The notes under the pieces were generated by a model, which saw only the letters and a list, made by a program, of their open reading frames with translations, made no database searches and was not told the origin of the DNA. Below are positions 16,061 to 23,732 of a DNA stretch of 64,000 bases, one piece after another; within the stretch, counting starts at the first letter, position 1; each line of letters opens with the position of its first letter. The stretch covers positions 117,110 to 181,109 of the forward strand of contig JAAYDR010000023.1 of assembly GCA_012729115.1 (NCBI GenBank), read 5' to 3'. This DNA comes from Clostridiales bacterium. Its GTDB lineage: Bacteria > Bacillota > Clostridia > Christensenellales > Aristaeellaceae. Both the position numbers and the translations under genes were made by a program.

Positions 16061-17344
16061 ATGTCGCAGACCCCTCTCCATGAAGAAAACGCCCAGCCGG
16101 AGCGTTTCATGAACTACAAAGCCCTGCGGGGAGAGACCCAGTTCTTCAGAAACCTGACAGCCGGTGTCGTCGGCCGTTTCGGTGATTCCGTCGATGCCAT
16201 TGCGTATACCTGGCTGGTATATGCCCTCTCCGGCTCGGCTTCCCTGTCCGCGATTACCTATGGGGTGAACACGCTGATCTCCGTACTGTTCCAGCCATTT
16301 ACCGCCGCCTTGATCACCCAGGAACGCATCAAGCGGGTGCTGGTGATTACGGACCTGGGTCGGGTGTTGCTGGTATGCCTGACAGCTCTTTTGCATCTGG
16401 CTGGACTGGCCCGGCCCTGGATGCTGATTGTGGGAACTGCGTTTATGTCCACCCTGGAGGCCTTTCGCCAGCCTGCCGGAACAGCGCTGCTGCCCAAGCT
16501 GCTGTCCAAGGAGAAATATACCGTTGGCATGTCCCTCAGCGGGGGACTTACCCGGATGGCGGAACTGGCAGGCCTGGGGCTGGCGGGGATCATCATCGCT
16601 GCCTTGGGGGTCTCCGGGGCGCTGCTCATTGACGCGGTCTGCTTTCTGGCTTCAGGCCTGATCCTTTCCACCTTGAAGCTGAATCTTCCCTCTGCCCGGA
16701 AGGAAGAAAAGGGAGACCCCTGGCGGCAGTTCCTTCAGGACACCCGGGAGGGCTTTTGGTATGTGCGAAAGGAGAGGGTGGTGCTTGCGATCTGCGCCAG
16801 TGCCTGTGTGCTGAACTTCGCTCTGGTCCCCATCAACGCCCTTCAGACGGCGTATGTGAATGAGGGGCTGCGCTTGGGTCCCCAAGCAATGTCCGTCATG
16901 GGAATCGCCATCACGATTGGCATGGCTCTGGGCTCTTTGGTATTTCCCAAGCTAGCTATAAGGCGCAGCCGGTTCAGCCTGCTGATTGTTGGGGCTCTGG
17001 GCACCACCGCTGCGTACCTGGGGCTGGGAGCGGTGTCCTTTGTACCGGTGCTTTGGCTCAAATGGGCGCTGCTGGCCCTGGTGAAGCTGTTCATGGGTGT
17101 GGCGGTATCCTTTGCCAATACCAGCGTCTCCGTGGCATTTATGGAGAAAACTGAGGAGAAATATCTGGCGCGAGCCAGCGGTATTATGGGCTCGGCGTGC
17201 ATGGCAGCCATGCCCATCGGTTCCTTCCTGATGGCAGGATTGGCCCAGGTGATCAGCGTCACGGCGTTGATTTTCAGCTTTGGCGTATTCGCCATCCTGG
17301 TGGCGTTCAGCTTTTTATTTATCAAACCGCTGCGGGAGATATAG
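16061..17344 (+). CDS. MFS transporter (drug-efflux type)
   Basis: A 427-residue 12-TM major facilitator with a cytoplasmic N-terminal tail and the early motif VVGRFGDSVDAIAYTWLVYAL, as in MFS members related to macrolide and multidrug exporters. GGAGG at 16048-16052 sets the ATG at 16061; an upstream in-frame TTG lacks a usable site. It precedes an ArsR-family regulator by 3 nt, so a substrate-induced efflux unit is likely. The exported compound is unknown. Confidence 0.85.
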   Translation: MSQTPLHEENAQPERFMNYKALRGETQFFRNLTAGVVGRFGDSVDAIAYTWLVYALSGSASLSAITYGVNTLISVLFQPFTAALITQERIKRVLVITDLGRVLLVCLTALLHLAGLARPWMLIVGTAFMSTLEAFRQPAGTALLPKLLSKEKYTVGMSLSGGLTRMAELAGLGLAGIIIAALGVSGALLIDAVCFLASGLILSTLKLNLPSARKEEKGDPWRQFLQDTREGFWYVRKERVVLAICASACVLNFALVPINALQTAYVNEGLRLGPQAMSVMGIAITIGMALGSLVFPKLAIRRSRFSLLIVGALGTTAAYLGLGAVSFVPVLWLKWALLALVKLFMGVAVSFANTSVSVAFMEKTEEKYLARASGIMGSACMAAMPIGSFLMAGLAQVISVTALIFSFGVFAILVAFSFLFIKPLREI

Positions 17345-17347
17345 ACA

Positions 17348-18418
17348 ATGGAGATTCGTTTTCACCCCGAAATCTATCCATATTACGAGGCATATGCGGC
17401 CTTGGGTCTTCTGCTGGAGGGCACGACCACTGAAGGGTGGAAAGCGCCTCTCCTGGCCGCCGGTCTTGATGAAGAGGCCGACCGGCTCTATGATGGAAGA
17501 CTGGCGCTGCTTCATCGGGTGCAGGAGAAGACCTTCCCCCTGGAGGAGTTGGTGATGGCGCTGCTCAAGTCCGGGGGCGGGGAGGGAAAGGACCTGCATG
17601 GCGCCGAATTGATGGCCCGGGAGGCCATCCCCCATCGGCTGGATCAGCTGACCCGGATCCTGGCCGATCAGGACGAAGCTCGCAGACAGTACAGGATTGC
17701 GGAGCAACTGGCGGATACCCTGGACGCGTCGGGGCCGGTGCCTGAGGATACTCTCCAGTTCATGACACTGCTGGAGAAGTCCGGGCTGGAAAGCGAGAGC
17801 AAGTATCATCTGCTGTGGCTCTATCATCATTCCCTGGAGGCGGCTGAGGCGCTGGAGAGGGTTCTTTCCGCAGGAGCACAGGCCCTTGGGGATGGCTTGG
17901 CCGTTTTTGCGCCGGAGATGAGCCAGGCCATGGCCCAGTTGGAAGCGCAAGCGGACTTGCATGCGTATCTGGAGAGGGAAACGGGGGTGACGATACCCCG
18001 GGAAATGGACATCGACGTTTATCCCTCCATTTTGCTGATAGGGGCGGCCTTTATTCTGGACGAACCCCAGGGTCCTTTACGGGTTATTTGGGGCACAGGA
18101 TTCTTAGAGTCCCGCAGACTGCACCACTTGGCCAGGACGAGGATTGTGGACTGTGGCGAGGCCCTGCGGGTGCTGGCGGAAAAAACCAAATTTGAAATCC
18201 TGCTGGCCTTGAGGCAGGCTCCCCGCTATGGAAACGAAGTGGCTGAGTTGCTTGGCTTGCGCCCGGCCACGGTATCCCATCACATGGGCGAGCTGCTAAG
18301 GCATAGCTTGATTACTGTGACACCAAAGCAGAATCGGGTTTACTATTCCTTGCGCCCGGAGAAAATCCGCCAGGTGCTAAACGAAGTGGGAGACCTGTTT
18401 ACAGAGAAGGAAGAATAA
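17348..18418 (+). CDS. ArsR-family transcriptional regulator with long N-terminal domain (DUF5937-like)
   Basis: A 356-residue protein. The last 90 or so residues form a winged helix of ArsR type (KTKFEILLALRQAPRYGNEV, then LLGLRPATVSHHMGELLRHS and a wing with RVYYSLRPEKI). The preceding 260 residues are helical and resemble the N-terminal region of long ArsR-like regulators in Clostridia that sit beside MFS genes. I see no ArsR metal-binding Cys pair in the helix-turn-helix, so a non-metal inducer is likely. It probably represses its own operon through the palindrome at 16021-16040. Confidence 0.82.
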   Translation: MEIRFHPEIYPYYEAYAALGLLLEGTTTEGWKAPLLAAGLDEEADRLYDGRLALLHRVQEKTFPLEELVMALLKSGGGEGKDLHGAELMAREAIPHRLDQLTRILADQDEARRQYRIAEQLADTLDASGPVPEDTLQFMTLLEKSGLESESKYHLLWLYHHSLEAAEALERVLSAGAQALGDGLAVFAPEMSQAMAQLEAQADLHAYLERETGVTIPREMDIDVYPSILLIGAAFILDEPQGPLRVIWGTGFLESRRLHHLARTRIVDCGEALRVLAEKTKFEILLALRQAPRYGNEVAELLGLRPATVSHHMGELLRHSLITVTPKQNRVYYSLRPEKIRQVLNEVGDLFTEKEE

Positions 18419-18434
18419 TCACTTAAGGCGCAAG

Positions 18435-18484
18435 GGTCATGGGGACGGAGTCCCCGTTATTTCTTTTCACTCCGTCCCCTGACC
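18435..18484. repeat. Nested inverted repeat (REP-like) between convergent genes
   Basis: GGTCATGGGGACGGAGT (18435-18451) pairs with ACTCCGTCCCCTGACC (18469-18484), one bulge. Inside it GGGGACGGAGTCCCC forms a smaller hairpin. The layout resembles dispersed GGGGACGG-type palindromes of Clostridia and may also act as a terminator for both flanking genes. Confidence 0.6.
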
Positions 18485-19030
18485 TTACTCAAATCCTTCT
18501 CCCATTGCTTCAAACCAACCTTTGGGCTTTGCACATACAGGACATTGACTGGGGGCGGCGGGTCCGGTATGCGCATAGCCGCAGGCCAGGCACAGCCATA
18601 CCGCGTCCTCCTCCCGATGATACATCCTTTCTCCTGCCAGATCGTCAGCCAGGCGGCATAAACAGACATTATGGTAGCAGGCGATTTCCGCCAGGCGTTC
18701 AAAAAGATCCGCCAATTCACCGTAGCCTTCTTGGCGGGCTGTCTTTGCAAAGCTTGTATATTTCCAGGTCCACTGCCCGAATTCCCCCTGGGCAGCATCC
18801 CGAAGGTTCTGCATGGTATTGGGGCATGTGCCATTCAGGAGCCGTTTCTGCCAGAGGGCAGCGTGGGTCATCGCATGACGGGACATAATCAAAAAGCTTC
18901 CGGAAACGCTGATTTGTCCTTCCTGTCGGGCTTGTGTGGCGGCCAGGCGGTAACGGGCGGCCGCGCTGAGTTCGTTTTCATAGGCGGTCTGAAGGTTGGC
19001 ATGGGTTTGGCTGTCTTGAAAGCGCATCAT
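18485..19030 (-). CDS. Rubrerythrin-family protein with degenerate diiron site
   Basis: A 181-residue protein with a ferritin-like helical domain (residues about 1-140) and a C-terminal rubredoxin-like domain with all four cysteines (CLACGY and CPVC). Rubrerythrins reduce hydrogen peroxide in anaerobes. Set by eye against the classic D. vulgaris protein, helix-1 Glu (NELSAA) and the Glu of QGEF remain. The ExxH motifs read AMTH and ACYH, with Ala in place of the ligand Glu, and a further Glu is Gln. The diiron centre may therefore be altered or lost. The ATG at 19030 follows GGAGG by 9 nt. Confidence 0.83.
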   Translation of the reverse strand: MMRFQDSQTHANLQTAYENELSAAARYRLAATQARQEGQISVSGSFLIMSRHAMTHAALWQKRLLNGTCPNTMQNLRDAAQGEFGQWTWKYTSFAKTARQEGYGELADLFERLAEIACYHNVCLCRLADDLAGERMYHREEDAVWLCLACGYAHTGPAAPSQCPVCAKPKGWFEAMGEGFE

Positions 19031-19066
19031 CCTTGCACACCTCCACAACAGCCTATGCAAAAGGGA

Positions 19067-19095
19067 TTGAGAGGTGTATTTTTGGGGCATACTGA
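19067..19095 (+). promoter_or_regulatory. Weak candidate promoter for the BofC-like gene
   Basis: TTGAGA (19067-19072), 17 bp, TACTGA (19090-19095). If the cluster is sporulation-controlled, a different sigma factor could be used. I see no convincing sigma-G site. Confidence 0.3.
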
Positions 19096-19127
19096 CTGCA
19101 TCAATCCTATGAAAAGGAAGGATGCAT

Positions 19128-19724
19128 ATGAATCAACAATCAGAACATCGGGAGAACTCCCAGCAAAAAAAAGGGACCTTTCCCTCGTCCGCCCTGCTGA
19201 TGGGTCTGGCGGCCATCCTGCTGCTGGCTGCCATCACCCTGCTTATCCCCAGCAATCTGGAGGCGCCTGCGCCTGCCACCAGCCTGGCCCCCGCGGACCA
19301 GGCGGCTGCGGGAACCACCTTGCGGGTAGCAGAGGGCTGCGAGCTGCTGCAAAACCTCTCCTATACCCGCTGTCAGCATACCATCACCCGCCGGGTGGCA
19401 GCGCCCAGGGAACTGTACGGAAAGACCCTCAAGGAGGTGCAATCTCTGTATGAGGAATGGCAGATTACCGAGTTCGCACCCAAGGAGATCAAGATGTTCC
19501 AACAACCCAATCTCTATTGCCCGGACCATATGGTTCTCATGCCCAATGAAACCGGGGTGCTCTGTGTGTTTCAAAACAAATATGGGGATGCCCTGGCTCT
19601 GGTTGAAGAGTTGAAAACGGAGGTATCGGCTCTGCCCTCAGCGATGCAGGAGGAGGTGCGCCGGGGGATTGGTTTTACCAGCCTGGCGGAGCTGGAACAA
19701 TGGTTGGAAAGCGCGGAGAGCTGA
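19128..19724 (+). CDS. BofC C-terminal-domain-like membrane-anchored protein
   Basis: A 198-residue protein with one TM segment (residues about 22-42) and an extracytoplasmic domain. The last 120 residues show the BofC pattern: a THYR-like strand, YEEWQITEF, a CPDHMVLMPN-type loop, then LPSAMQEEVRRGI and a closing helix LEQWLESAES. BofC regulates sigma-K checkpoint signalling between forespore and mother cell in Bacillus; clostridial proteins of this kind are mostly uncharacterised. AAGGAAG lies 7 nt ahead of the ATG. It overlaps closely with the DUF421 gene (1 nt gap), so the two are coupled. Confidence 0.65.
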   Translation: MNQQSEHRENSQQKKGTFPSSALLMGLAAILLLAAITLLIPSNLEAPAPATSLAPADQAAAGTTLRVAEGCELLQNLSYTRCQHTITRRVAAPRELYGKTLKEVQSLYEEWQITEFAPKEIKMFQQPNLYCPDHMVLMPNETGVLCVFQNKYGDALALVEELKTEVSALPSAMQEEVRRGIGFTSLAELEQWLESAES

Positions 19725-19725
19725 G

Positions 19726-20448
19726 ATGACCATTTTGCTTGCGCGCAGCGTGGTGCTGGTTTGTTTTGCCGTGCTGTCCATGCGGCTGATGGGCAAGCGT
19801 CAGATTGGGCAGCTCCAACCCTTTGAGCTGGTGATCGCCATCATGATCGCGGACTTGGCTGCCACCCCCATGTCCAGCCTGGACACGCCCCTGCTTCACG
19901 GAATTTTGCCCATGCTGGCTCTTGTGGTTCTTCATCAGCTGTTTACGCTGCTTTCCTTGAAAAGTCAAAAAATGCGCGCCTTTCTCAGTGGGACCCCAAC
20001 GGTGGTGATCCACAACGGAAAGATTGATGCCAAAGCCCTTCAGAAATTATGCTTCAACCTCAACGATCTGTTGGAAGAGATGCGCACCGGCGGGATTCTG
20101 ACTCCTACGGAGGTGGGCACAGCCATCATGGAGACCAGCGGTAAGCTGTCCGTGTTCCCCATATCCTCCCGGCGGCCTGTGAATCCGCAGGAACTGGGTA
20201 TCGAAACGCAGCTGGAGGGAATTCCGCTGACATTGGTGATGGACGGGAGGGTGGAGGATGCCAATCTTACCGTAGGAGGCATGAACCGGGAATGGCTATT
20301 TGAGAATCTGAAGGCCATGGGGTTTTTGCAGGTTAAAGATGTACTGCTGTGTTATGTGGATACGGACGGGCAGATGACCGCCCACGGCTATGGGGACGCG
20401 CCACCCGCCCGCAGGAAAGCCTTGTCCGGGGAGGATGTGAAATGGTGA
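19726..20448 (+). CDS. DUF421 (YetF-type) membrane protein
   Basis: A 240-residue protein with three N-terminal TM segments (through about residue 85) and a soluble domain with the DUF421 pattern: SMRLMGKRQIGQLQPFELV near residue 18, then GTPTVVIHNGKIDAKALQK, LLEEMRTGGI and the later PLTLVMDG. DUF421 proteins of Bacillota are membrane-bound and several are linked to spore germination. It starts one base after the BofC-like stop. The DUF4363 gene follows 10 nt later, a pairing commonly seen in Clostridia. Confidence 0.9.
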   Translation: MTILLARSVVLVCFAVLSMRLMGKRQIGQLQPFELVIAIMIADLAATPMSSLDTPLLHGILPMLALVVLHQLFTLLSLKSQKMRAFLSGTPTVVIHNGKIDAKALQKLCFNLNDLLEEMRTGGILTPTEVGTAIMETSGKLSVFPISSRRPVNPQELGIETQLEGIPLTLVMDGRVEDANLTVGGMNREWLFENLKAMGFLQVKDVLLCYVDTDGQMTAHGYGDAPPARRKALSGEDVKW

Positions 20449-20458
20449 GGAGAGGCGG

Positions 20459-20842
20459 ATGAAGCGAGCCATCATTTTGATCACGGTGCTGACCCTCAGT
20501 TGCATGGGCGCCGCGCTCACGGTGGATCTTCTCCAGCATCATACGGCCAAGTCCTATATGGCTGACTTGCCTGTGCTTCGTCAATCAGTGCTGAACAGGG
20601 ATTTCAAGCTGGCAAAGGAACAGCATGGCAAGCTGGAGGCTGACTGGGAACAAGAGGTCTTTTGGCTGGATTGCCTGATCAGCCATGATCATACCCGGGA
20701 GGTTTTTGCCCAGGTGGGTGCGCTGAAAACAGCCATCGAGATGGAATGGCAGGAAGAAGCCCTAAAGGCTTTGGACGCTTTGGATGCGGCCCTGGAGCAT
20801 ATCGAAACGGGAGAATTTTGCCGCTGGGATAATTTTTTTTGA
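20459..20842 (+). CDS. DUF4363 family protein
   Basis: A 127-residue protein with one N-terminal hydrophobic segment (residues about 4-22) and a helical remainder with a WFDLISHDHT-like core (FWLDCLISHDHTREVF) and LDALDAALEHIETGE. DUF4363 proteins occur beside DUF421 genes; function is unknown. GAGAGG lies ahead of the ATG. The domain is probably outside the membrane and may bind the DUF421 soluble domain (inference). Confidence 0.85.
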   Translation: MKRAIILITVLTLSCMGAALTVDLLQHHTAKSYMADLPVLRQSVLNRDFKLAKEQHGKLEADWEQEVFWLDCLISHDHTREVFAQVGALKTAIEMEWQEEALKALDALDAALEHIETGEFCRWDNFF

Positions 20843-20874
20843 AGAGCCAAACCACTGTTGTTCTGGAGCAATAT

Positions 20875-21324
20875 TTATTCGATGGACTCGCCTTTTTCCA
20901 GCCTGCCGATGAGATCCACCCGGCGGGCATGACGATCCGCCTGAAAATCAGTGGTCAGCCAGAGCCTGAGTATCATTTTGGCCAGTTCGCTGCCTACCAC
21001 CCTAGCCCCCAGGGCAATCATGTTAGCATCATTGTGCTGGCGGCTCATGACGGCGGAATAGCAGTCGCTGCAGCAAACGCAACGGATTCCGGGGATTTTG
21101 CTTACAGCCATGGAAATGCCCACACCTGTGCCACATAGGACGATGCCTTTCTCACACTGACCACTGGCCACCGCCTGGGCTGCCCGGGCTCCATATACCG
21201 GATAGTCCACAGAGTCGGTGCTAAAAGTGCCAAAATCCTGATAGGGAAGTCCCAATTCCTCCAGGACAGAAATGACATGGGGTTTCAGGTCAAATCCTGC
21301 ATGATCGCAACCAATGGCAATCAA
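20875..21324 (-). CDS. rpiB: Ribose-5-phosphate isomerase B
   Basis: A 149-residue RpiB, which interconverts ribose 5-phosphate and ribulose 5-phosphate in the cytoplasmic pentose phosphate pathway. The start IAIGCDHAGFDLKPHV, the catalytic Cys in LCGTGVGISM (about residue 64) and SRQHNDANMIALGARV are all typical. Length is normal. It lies downstream of secG on the same strand with a terminator between, so it probably has its own promoter. It is convergent with the DUF4363 gene. Confidence 0.95.
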   Translation of the reverse strand: MIAIGCDHAGFDLKPHVISVLEELGLPYQDFGTFSTDSVDYPVYGARAAQAVASGQCEKGIVLCGTGVGISMAVSKIPGIRCVCCSDCYSAVMSRQHNDANMIALGARVVGSELAKMILRLWLTTDFQADRHARRVDLIGRLEKGESIE

Positions 21325-21363
21325 GGCTAACGCCTCCTTGTTTCTTTTTTCTGGATACGAAAA

Positions 21364-21399
21364 AGCAGCTTTTTCTATACGCAGGTAGAAAAAGCTGCT
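21364..21399 (-). terminator. Terminator downstream of secG
   Basis: A 14-bp perfect inverted repeat, AGCAGCTTTTTCTA (21364-21377) and TAGAAAAAGCTGCT (21386-21399), 8-nt loop, followed on the minus strand by TTTTCG. Confidence 0.75.
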
Positions 21400-21415
21400 C
21401 TATGGCACATGACGC

Positions 21416-21652
21416 TCATTTCAGCAGCATCATGACGACGGATAACGCCACAAAAACGCCTGCGCAGATTTTGGTAATCAGCGCCAGCTTGGCTTCCATA
21501 CCCCTGGCCTTGTTCTTGCCAAAAAAGGTTTCCGCGGCACCGCTGACCGCGCCGATACCGGTACGTTCACTGCTTTGCAGCAAAACGGTGACAATCATAA
21601 CCAGGGCAGATATCAAAAGCAGGATTCCCACAATCCAGTGTGCAGCACTCAT
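21416..21652 (-). CDS. secG: Preprotein translocase subunit SecG
   Basis: A 78-residue SecG with two TM helices (residues about 4-24 and 56-76) joined by the conserved loop LLQSSERTGIGAVSGAAETF then FGKNKARG. SecG assists SecYE and SecA in protein export. AGGAGG lies 9 nt ahead of the ATG, and a promoter is visible upstream. It is monocistronic by its terminator. Confidence 0.95.
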   Translation of the reverse strand: MSAAHWIVGILLLISALVMIVTVLLQSSERTGIGAVSGAAETFFGKNKARGMEAKLALITKICAGVFVALSVVMMLLK

Positions 21653-21686
21653 CGCTACGACCTCCTAATGGGTATGTTGACATGTT

Positions 21687-21715
21687 ATATTAGCACTTGA
21701 TGGGTGAAAAAGCAA
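21687..21715 (-). promoter_or_regulatory. secG promoter
   Basis: On the minus strand TTGCTT (21715-21710), 17 bp, TAATAT (21692-21687), about 35 bp before the secG ATG. Confidence 0.65.
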
Positions 21716-21762
21716 GGGTTTTTCGGAAACCGGAGTGTTTTCCATTAATTTTTGCCGTCCTC

Positions 21763-21791
21763 TTGACCCATTCCTTTTGATGGGATATACT
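21763..21791 (+). promoter_or_regulatory. metK promoter
   Basis: TTGACC (21763-21768), 17 bp, TATACT (21786-21791), 19 bp before the first riboswitch stem. Confidence 0.8.
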
Positions 21792-21810
21792 CAGAGGCGA
21801 CAATTGAATG

Positions 21811-21910
21811 CCTTATAAAGAGTGGTTGAGGGACGGGCCCAATGAAACCCGCCAACCTGCAGCAATGCGAGGTGGCAAATCCCGCAGTGGATATCCGCTG
21901 GCAGATAAGG
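21811..21910 (+). ncRNA. SAM-I (S-box) riboswitch
   Basis: The aptamer opens with CCTTATAAAGAGTGG and contains the hallmark GAGGGACGGGCCCAATGAAA followed by CCCGCCAACC. It closes with GATAAGG, where CCTTAT (21811-21816) pairs with ATAAGG (21905-21910) as P1. It lies between a promoter and a terminator ahead of metK. Known logic: S-adenosylmethionine binding stabilises P1 and lets the terminator form, lowering metK expression. Confidence 0.96.
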
Positions 21911-21931
21911 TTGAAAAGCAGCACCCTTTCT

Positions 21932-21956
21932 CGCCTGCGGTACCGCAGGCGTTTTT
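21932..21956 (+). terminator. Riboswitch expression-platform terminator
   Basis: CGCCTGCGGTACCGCAGGCG (21932-21951) is a perfect palindrome followed by TTTTT. It lies 26 nt before the metK start and is the OFF-state terminator of the SAM-I switch. Confidence 0.9.
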
Positions 21957-21977
21957 GTCGGATTGAGGAGGAAGATC

Positions 21978-23147
21978 ATGCGAACGGTTTTTACATCGGA
22001 ATCTGTTACTGAAGGACATCCGGACAAGCTTTGCGACCAGATCAGTGACGCGGTGCTGGACGCGATTCTGGAAATTGACCCCCTGGCCCGGGTTGCCTGC
22101 GAGACCTGTGCTACCACAGGGCTGGTGATGGTGATGGGCGAAATTTCCACCACGGCCTACGTGGCCATTGATGAAATCGCACGACAGGTGGTCAAGGACA
22201 TTGGCTACACCAGCAGCGAGCTTTGCTTTGACGGACATAGCTGCGCGGTGCTGACCGCCGTGCATGCCCAGAGCCCGGATATCGCCATGGGCGTGGACAA
22301 CGCCTTGGAGACGCGGGGCGGTGAGGTGGCTTCTGTGGGAGCCGGGGATCAGGGGATGATGTTCGGATTTGCCTGCAACGAGACCCCGGAACTGATGCCC
22401 CTGCCTATTTCCCTGGCTCATGGCCTTACCCGCAGGCTGGCCCAGGTCCGCAAGGATGGAATCTTGCCCTGGCTCAGACCCGACGGCAAGAGCCAGGTCA
22501 CCGTAGTATATGAGGATGGCAAGCCTGTGGCTGTAGACACGGTGGTGATTTCTACCCAGCATGATGAACAGGTAAGCCAGACGGAGATTGAGCGGCAGGT
22601 TTTGGAGCAGGTAATCCGCCAGGTCATTCCGGAGTCTCTGTGGACAGAGCAAACCAAAATTTTCGTCAACCCTACCGGCCGCTTTGTGCTGGGGGGGCCT
22701 GCCGGAGATACGGGGCTCACGGGCCGCAAGATCATCGTGGACACCTACGGCGGATATGCCCACCATGGTGGCGGTGCTTTTTCCGGCAAAGATCCCACCA
22801 AAGTGGACCGCTCCGCCTGCTACGGCGCCCGGTACGTGGCCAAAAACATTGTTGCCGCCGGGCTGGCCGAGCGCTGTGAGGTGGCCCTGGCCTATGCCAT
22901 AGGCGTAGCTCAGCCGGTAAGCCTCCAGGTGGACACCTTCGGCACCGGAAGGATTCCCGATGAGGAGTTGGGGCAGCAGGTCAAGAAGCATTTTGATCTG
23001 AGCCCCGACGGGATCATCCGGATGCTGGACCTGCGCCGCCCCATTTACCGGCAGACGGCCACCTATGGGCATTTTGGACGAACGGATCTGGACCTGCCCT
23101 GGGAGAAAACGGATCGGGCGGAGGCCTTGCGAAGCATTTTGGAGTGA
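21978..23147 (+). CDS. metK: S-adenosylmethionine synthetase
   Basis: A 389-residue MetK, which makes S-adenosylmethionine from ATP and methionine in the cytoplasm. It has the ATP-binding [15 protein letters not shown] at the start, [10 protein letters not shown] mid-protein and the loop [16 protein letters not shown] near residue 258. GAGGAGG lies 6 nt ahead of ATG 21978; an earlier in-frame start would cover the ribosome site. It is controlled by the SAM-I riboswitch just upstream and ends 6 bp from a convergent gene. Confidence 0.97.
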   Translation: MRTVFTSESVTEGHPDKLCDQISDAVLDAILEIDPLARVACETCATTGLVMVMGEISTTAYVAIDEIARQVVKDIGYTSSELCFDGHSCAVLTAVHAQSPDIAMGVDNALETRGGEVASVGAGDQGMMFGFACNETPELMPLPISLAHGLTRRLAQVRKDGILPWLRPDGKSQVTVVYEDGKPVAVDTVVISTQHDEQVSQTEIERQVLEQVIRQVIPESLWTEQTKIFVNPTGRFVLGGPAGDTGLTGRKIIVDTYGGYAHHGGGAFSGKDPTKVDRSACYGARYVAKNIVAAGLAERCEVALAYAIGVAQPVSLQVDTFGTGRIPDEELGQQVKKHFDLSPDGIIRMLDLRRPIYRQTATYGHFGRTDLDLPWEKTDRAEALRSILE

Positions 23148-23153
23148 GTGCCT

Positions 23154-23732
23154 TTACATATGCATCTTTTTTTGAAGTTCCCGCAGCACATCCTTGGGGA
23201 ACAGCAAGGCACTGAGTATCAAAAGCCCCAGGCTGACGCTCCCTACGACGATTTGCGGCCAATTGGTGCCGTACATCCCGATGAGGCTGAGAAGGATGGA
23301 AACGAGACCTCCCAGGATCAGTTCAAAGAGGGGCATGAAGTTTCGCTTTTGCTTTTTAAAGAATACGAGGTAGATGAAACCGATCAGCAGCAGGTCGCTG
23401 AAGAACACGATGGGGACAACGAAGTTGCTCCAGCCTTGCTGAAGGATGGCGTCCAGAAGGAACAGGTACAGGCAGACCGCGATGGAAACATCGGACAGCT
23501 TCTTGATCAGCGTATGTTCCACCATGGGGCGGTAGACAAATGCGACCCAGACCACGCAGAGTCCGCCGATGGCGATCAGGCTCCAGGGCATGCCCCCGGT
23601 AAGAAGGTTCACGATGAGGCATGTATAAGCTGCGGTCAGGAAAGCGCTGCGAAGCAGGTCCTGCCGATTGCGCTTGAAAAAACTGCCTGGTTTGCGCTTG
23701 GGATAGATTGGGTGAATCTGCGTGTTATTCAC
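23154..23732 (-). CDS. DUF6320 membrane protein
   Basis: A 192-residue protein with a basic N-terminal tail and six hydrophobic segments. It matches the DUF6320 type: small membrane proteins found beside condensation-fold 'alcohol acetyltransferase' genes in Clostridia. Its start overlaps the end of that gene by 8 bp, which implies translational coupling and joint action. Function is unknown. A membrane anchor or acceptor channel for the acyltransferase is a guess from context. Confidence 0.75.
   Translation of the reverse strand: MNNTQIHPIYPKRKPGSFFKRNRQDLLRSAFLTAAYTCLIVNLLTGGMPWSLIAIGGLCVVWVAFVYRPMVEHTLIKKLSDVSIAVCLYLFLLDAILQQGWSNFVVPIVFFSDLLLIGFIYLVFFKKQKRNFMPLFELILGGLVSILLSLIGMYGTNWPQIVVGSVSLGLLILSALLFPKDVLRELQKKMHM

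Noticed and set aside
21813..23072. 419-codon minus-strand frame opposite metK and the riboswitch
   Set aside because: Shadow; metK and the SAM-I aptamer explain the sequence.
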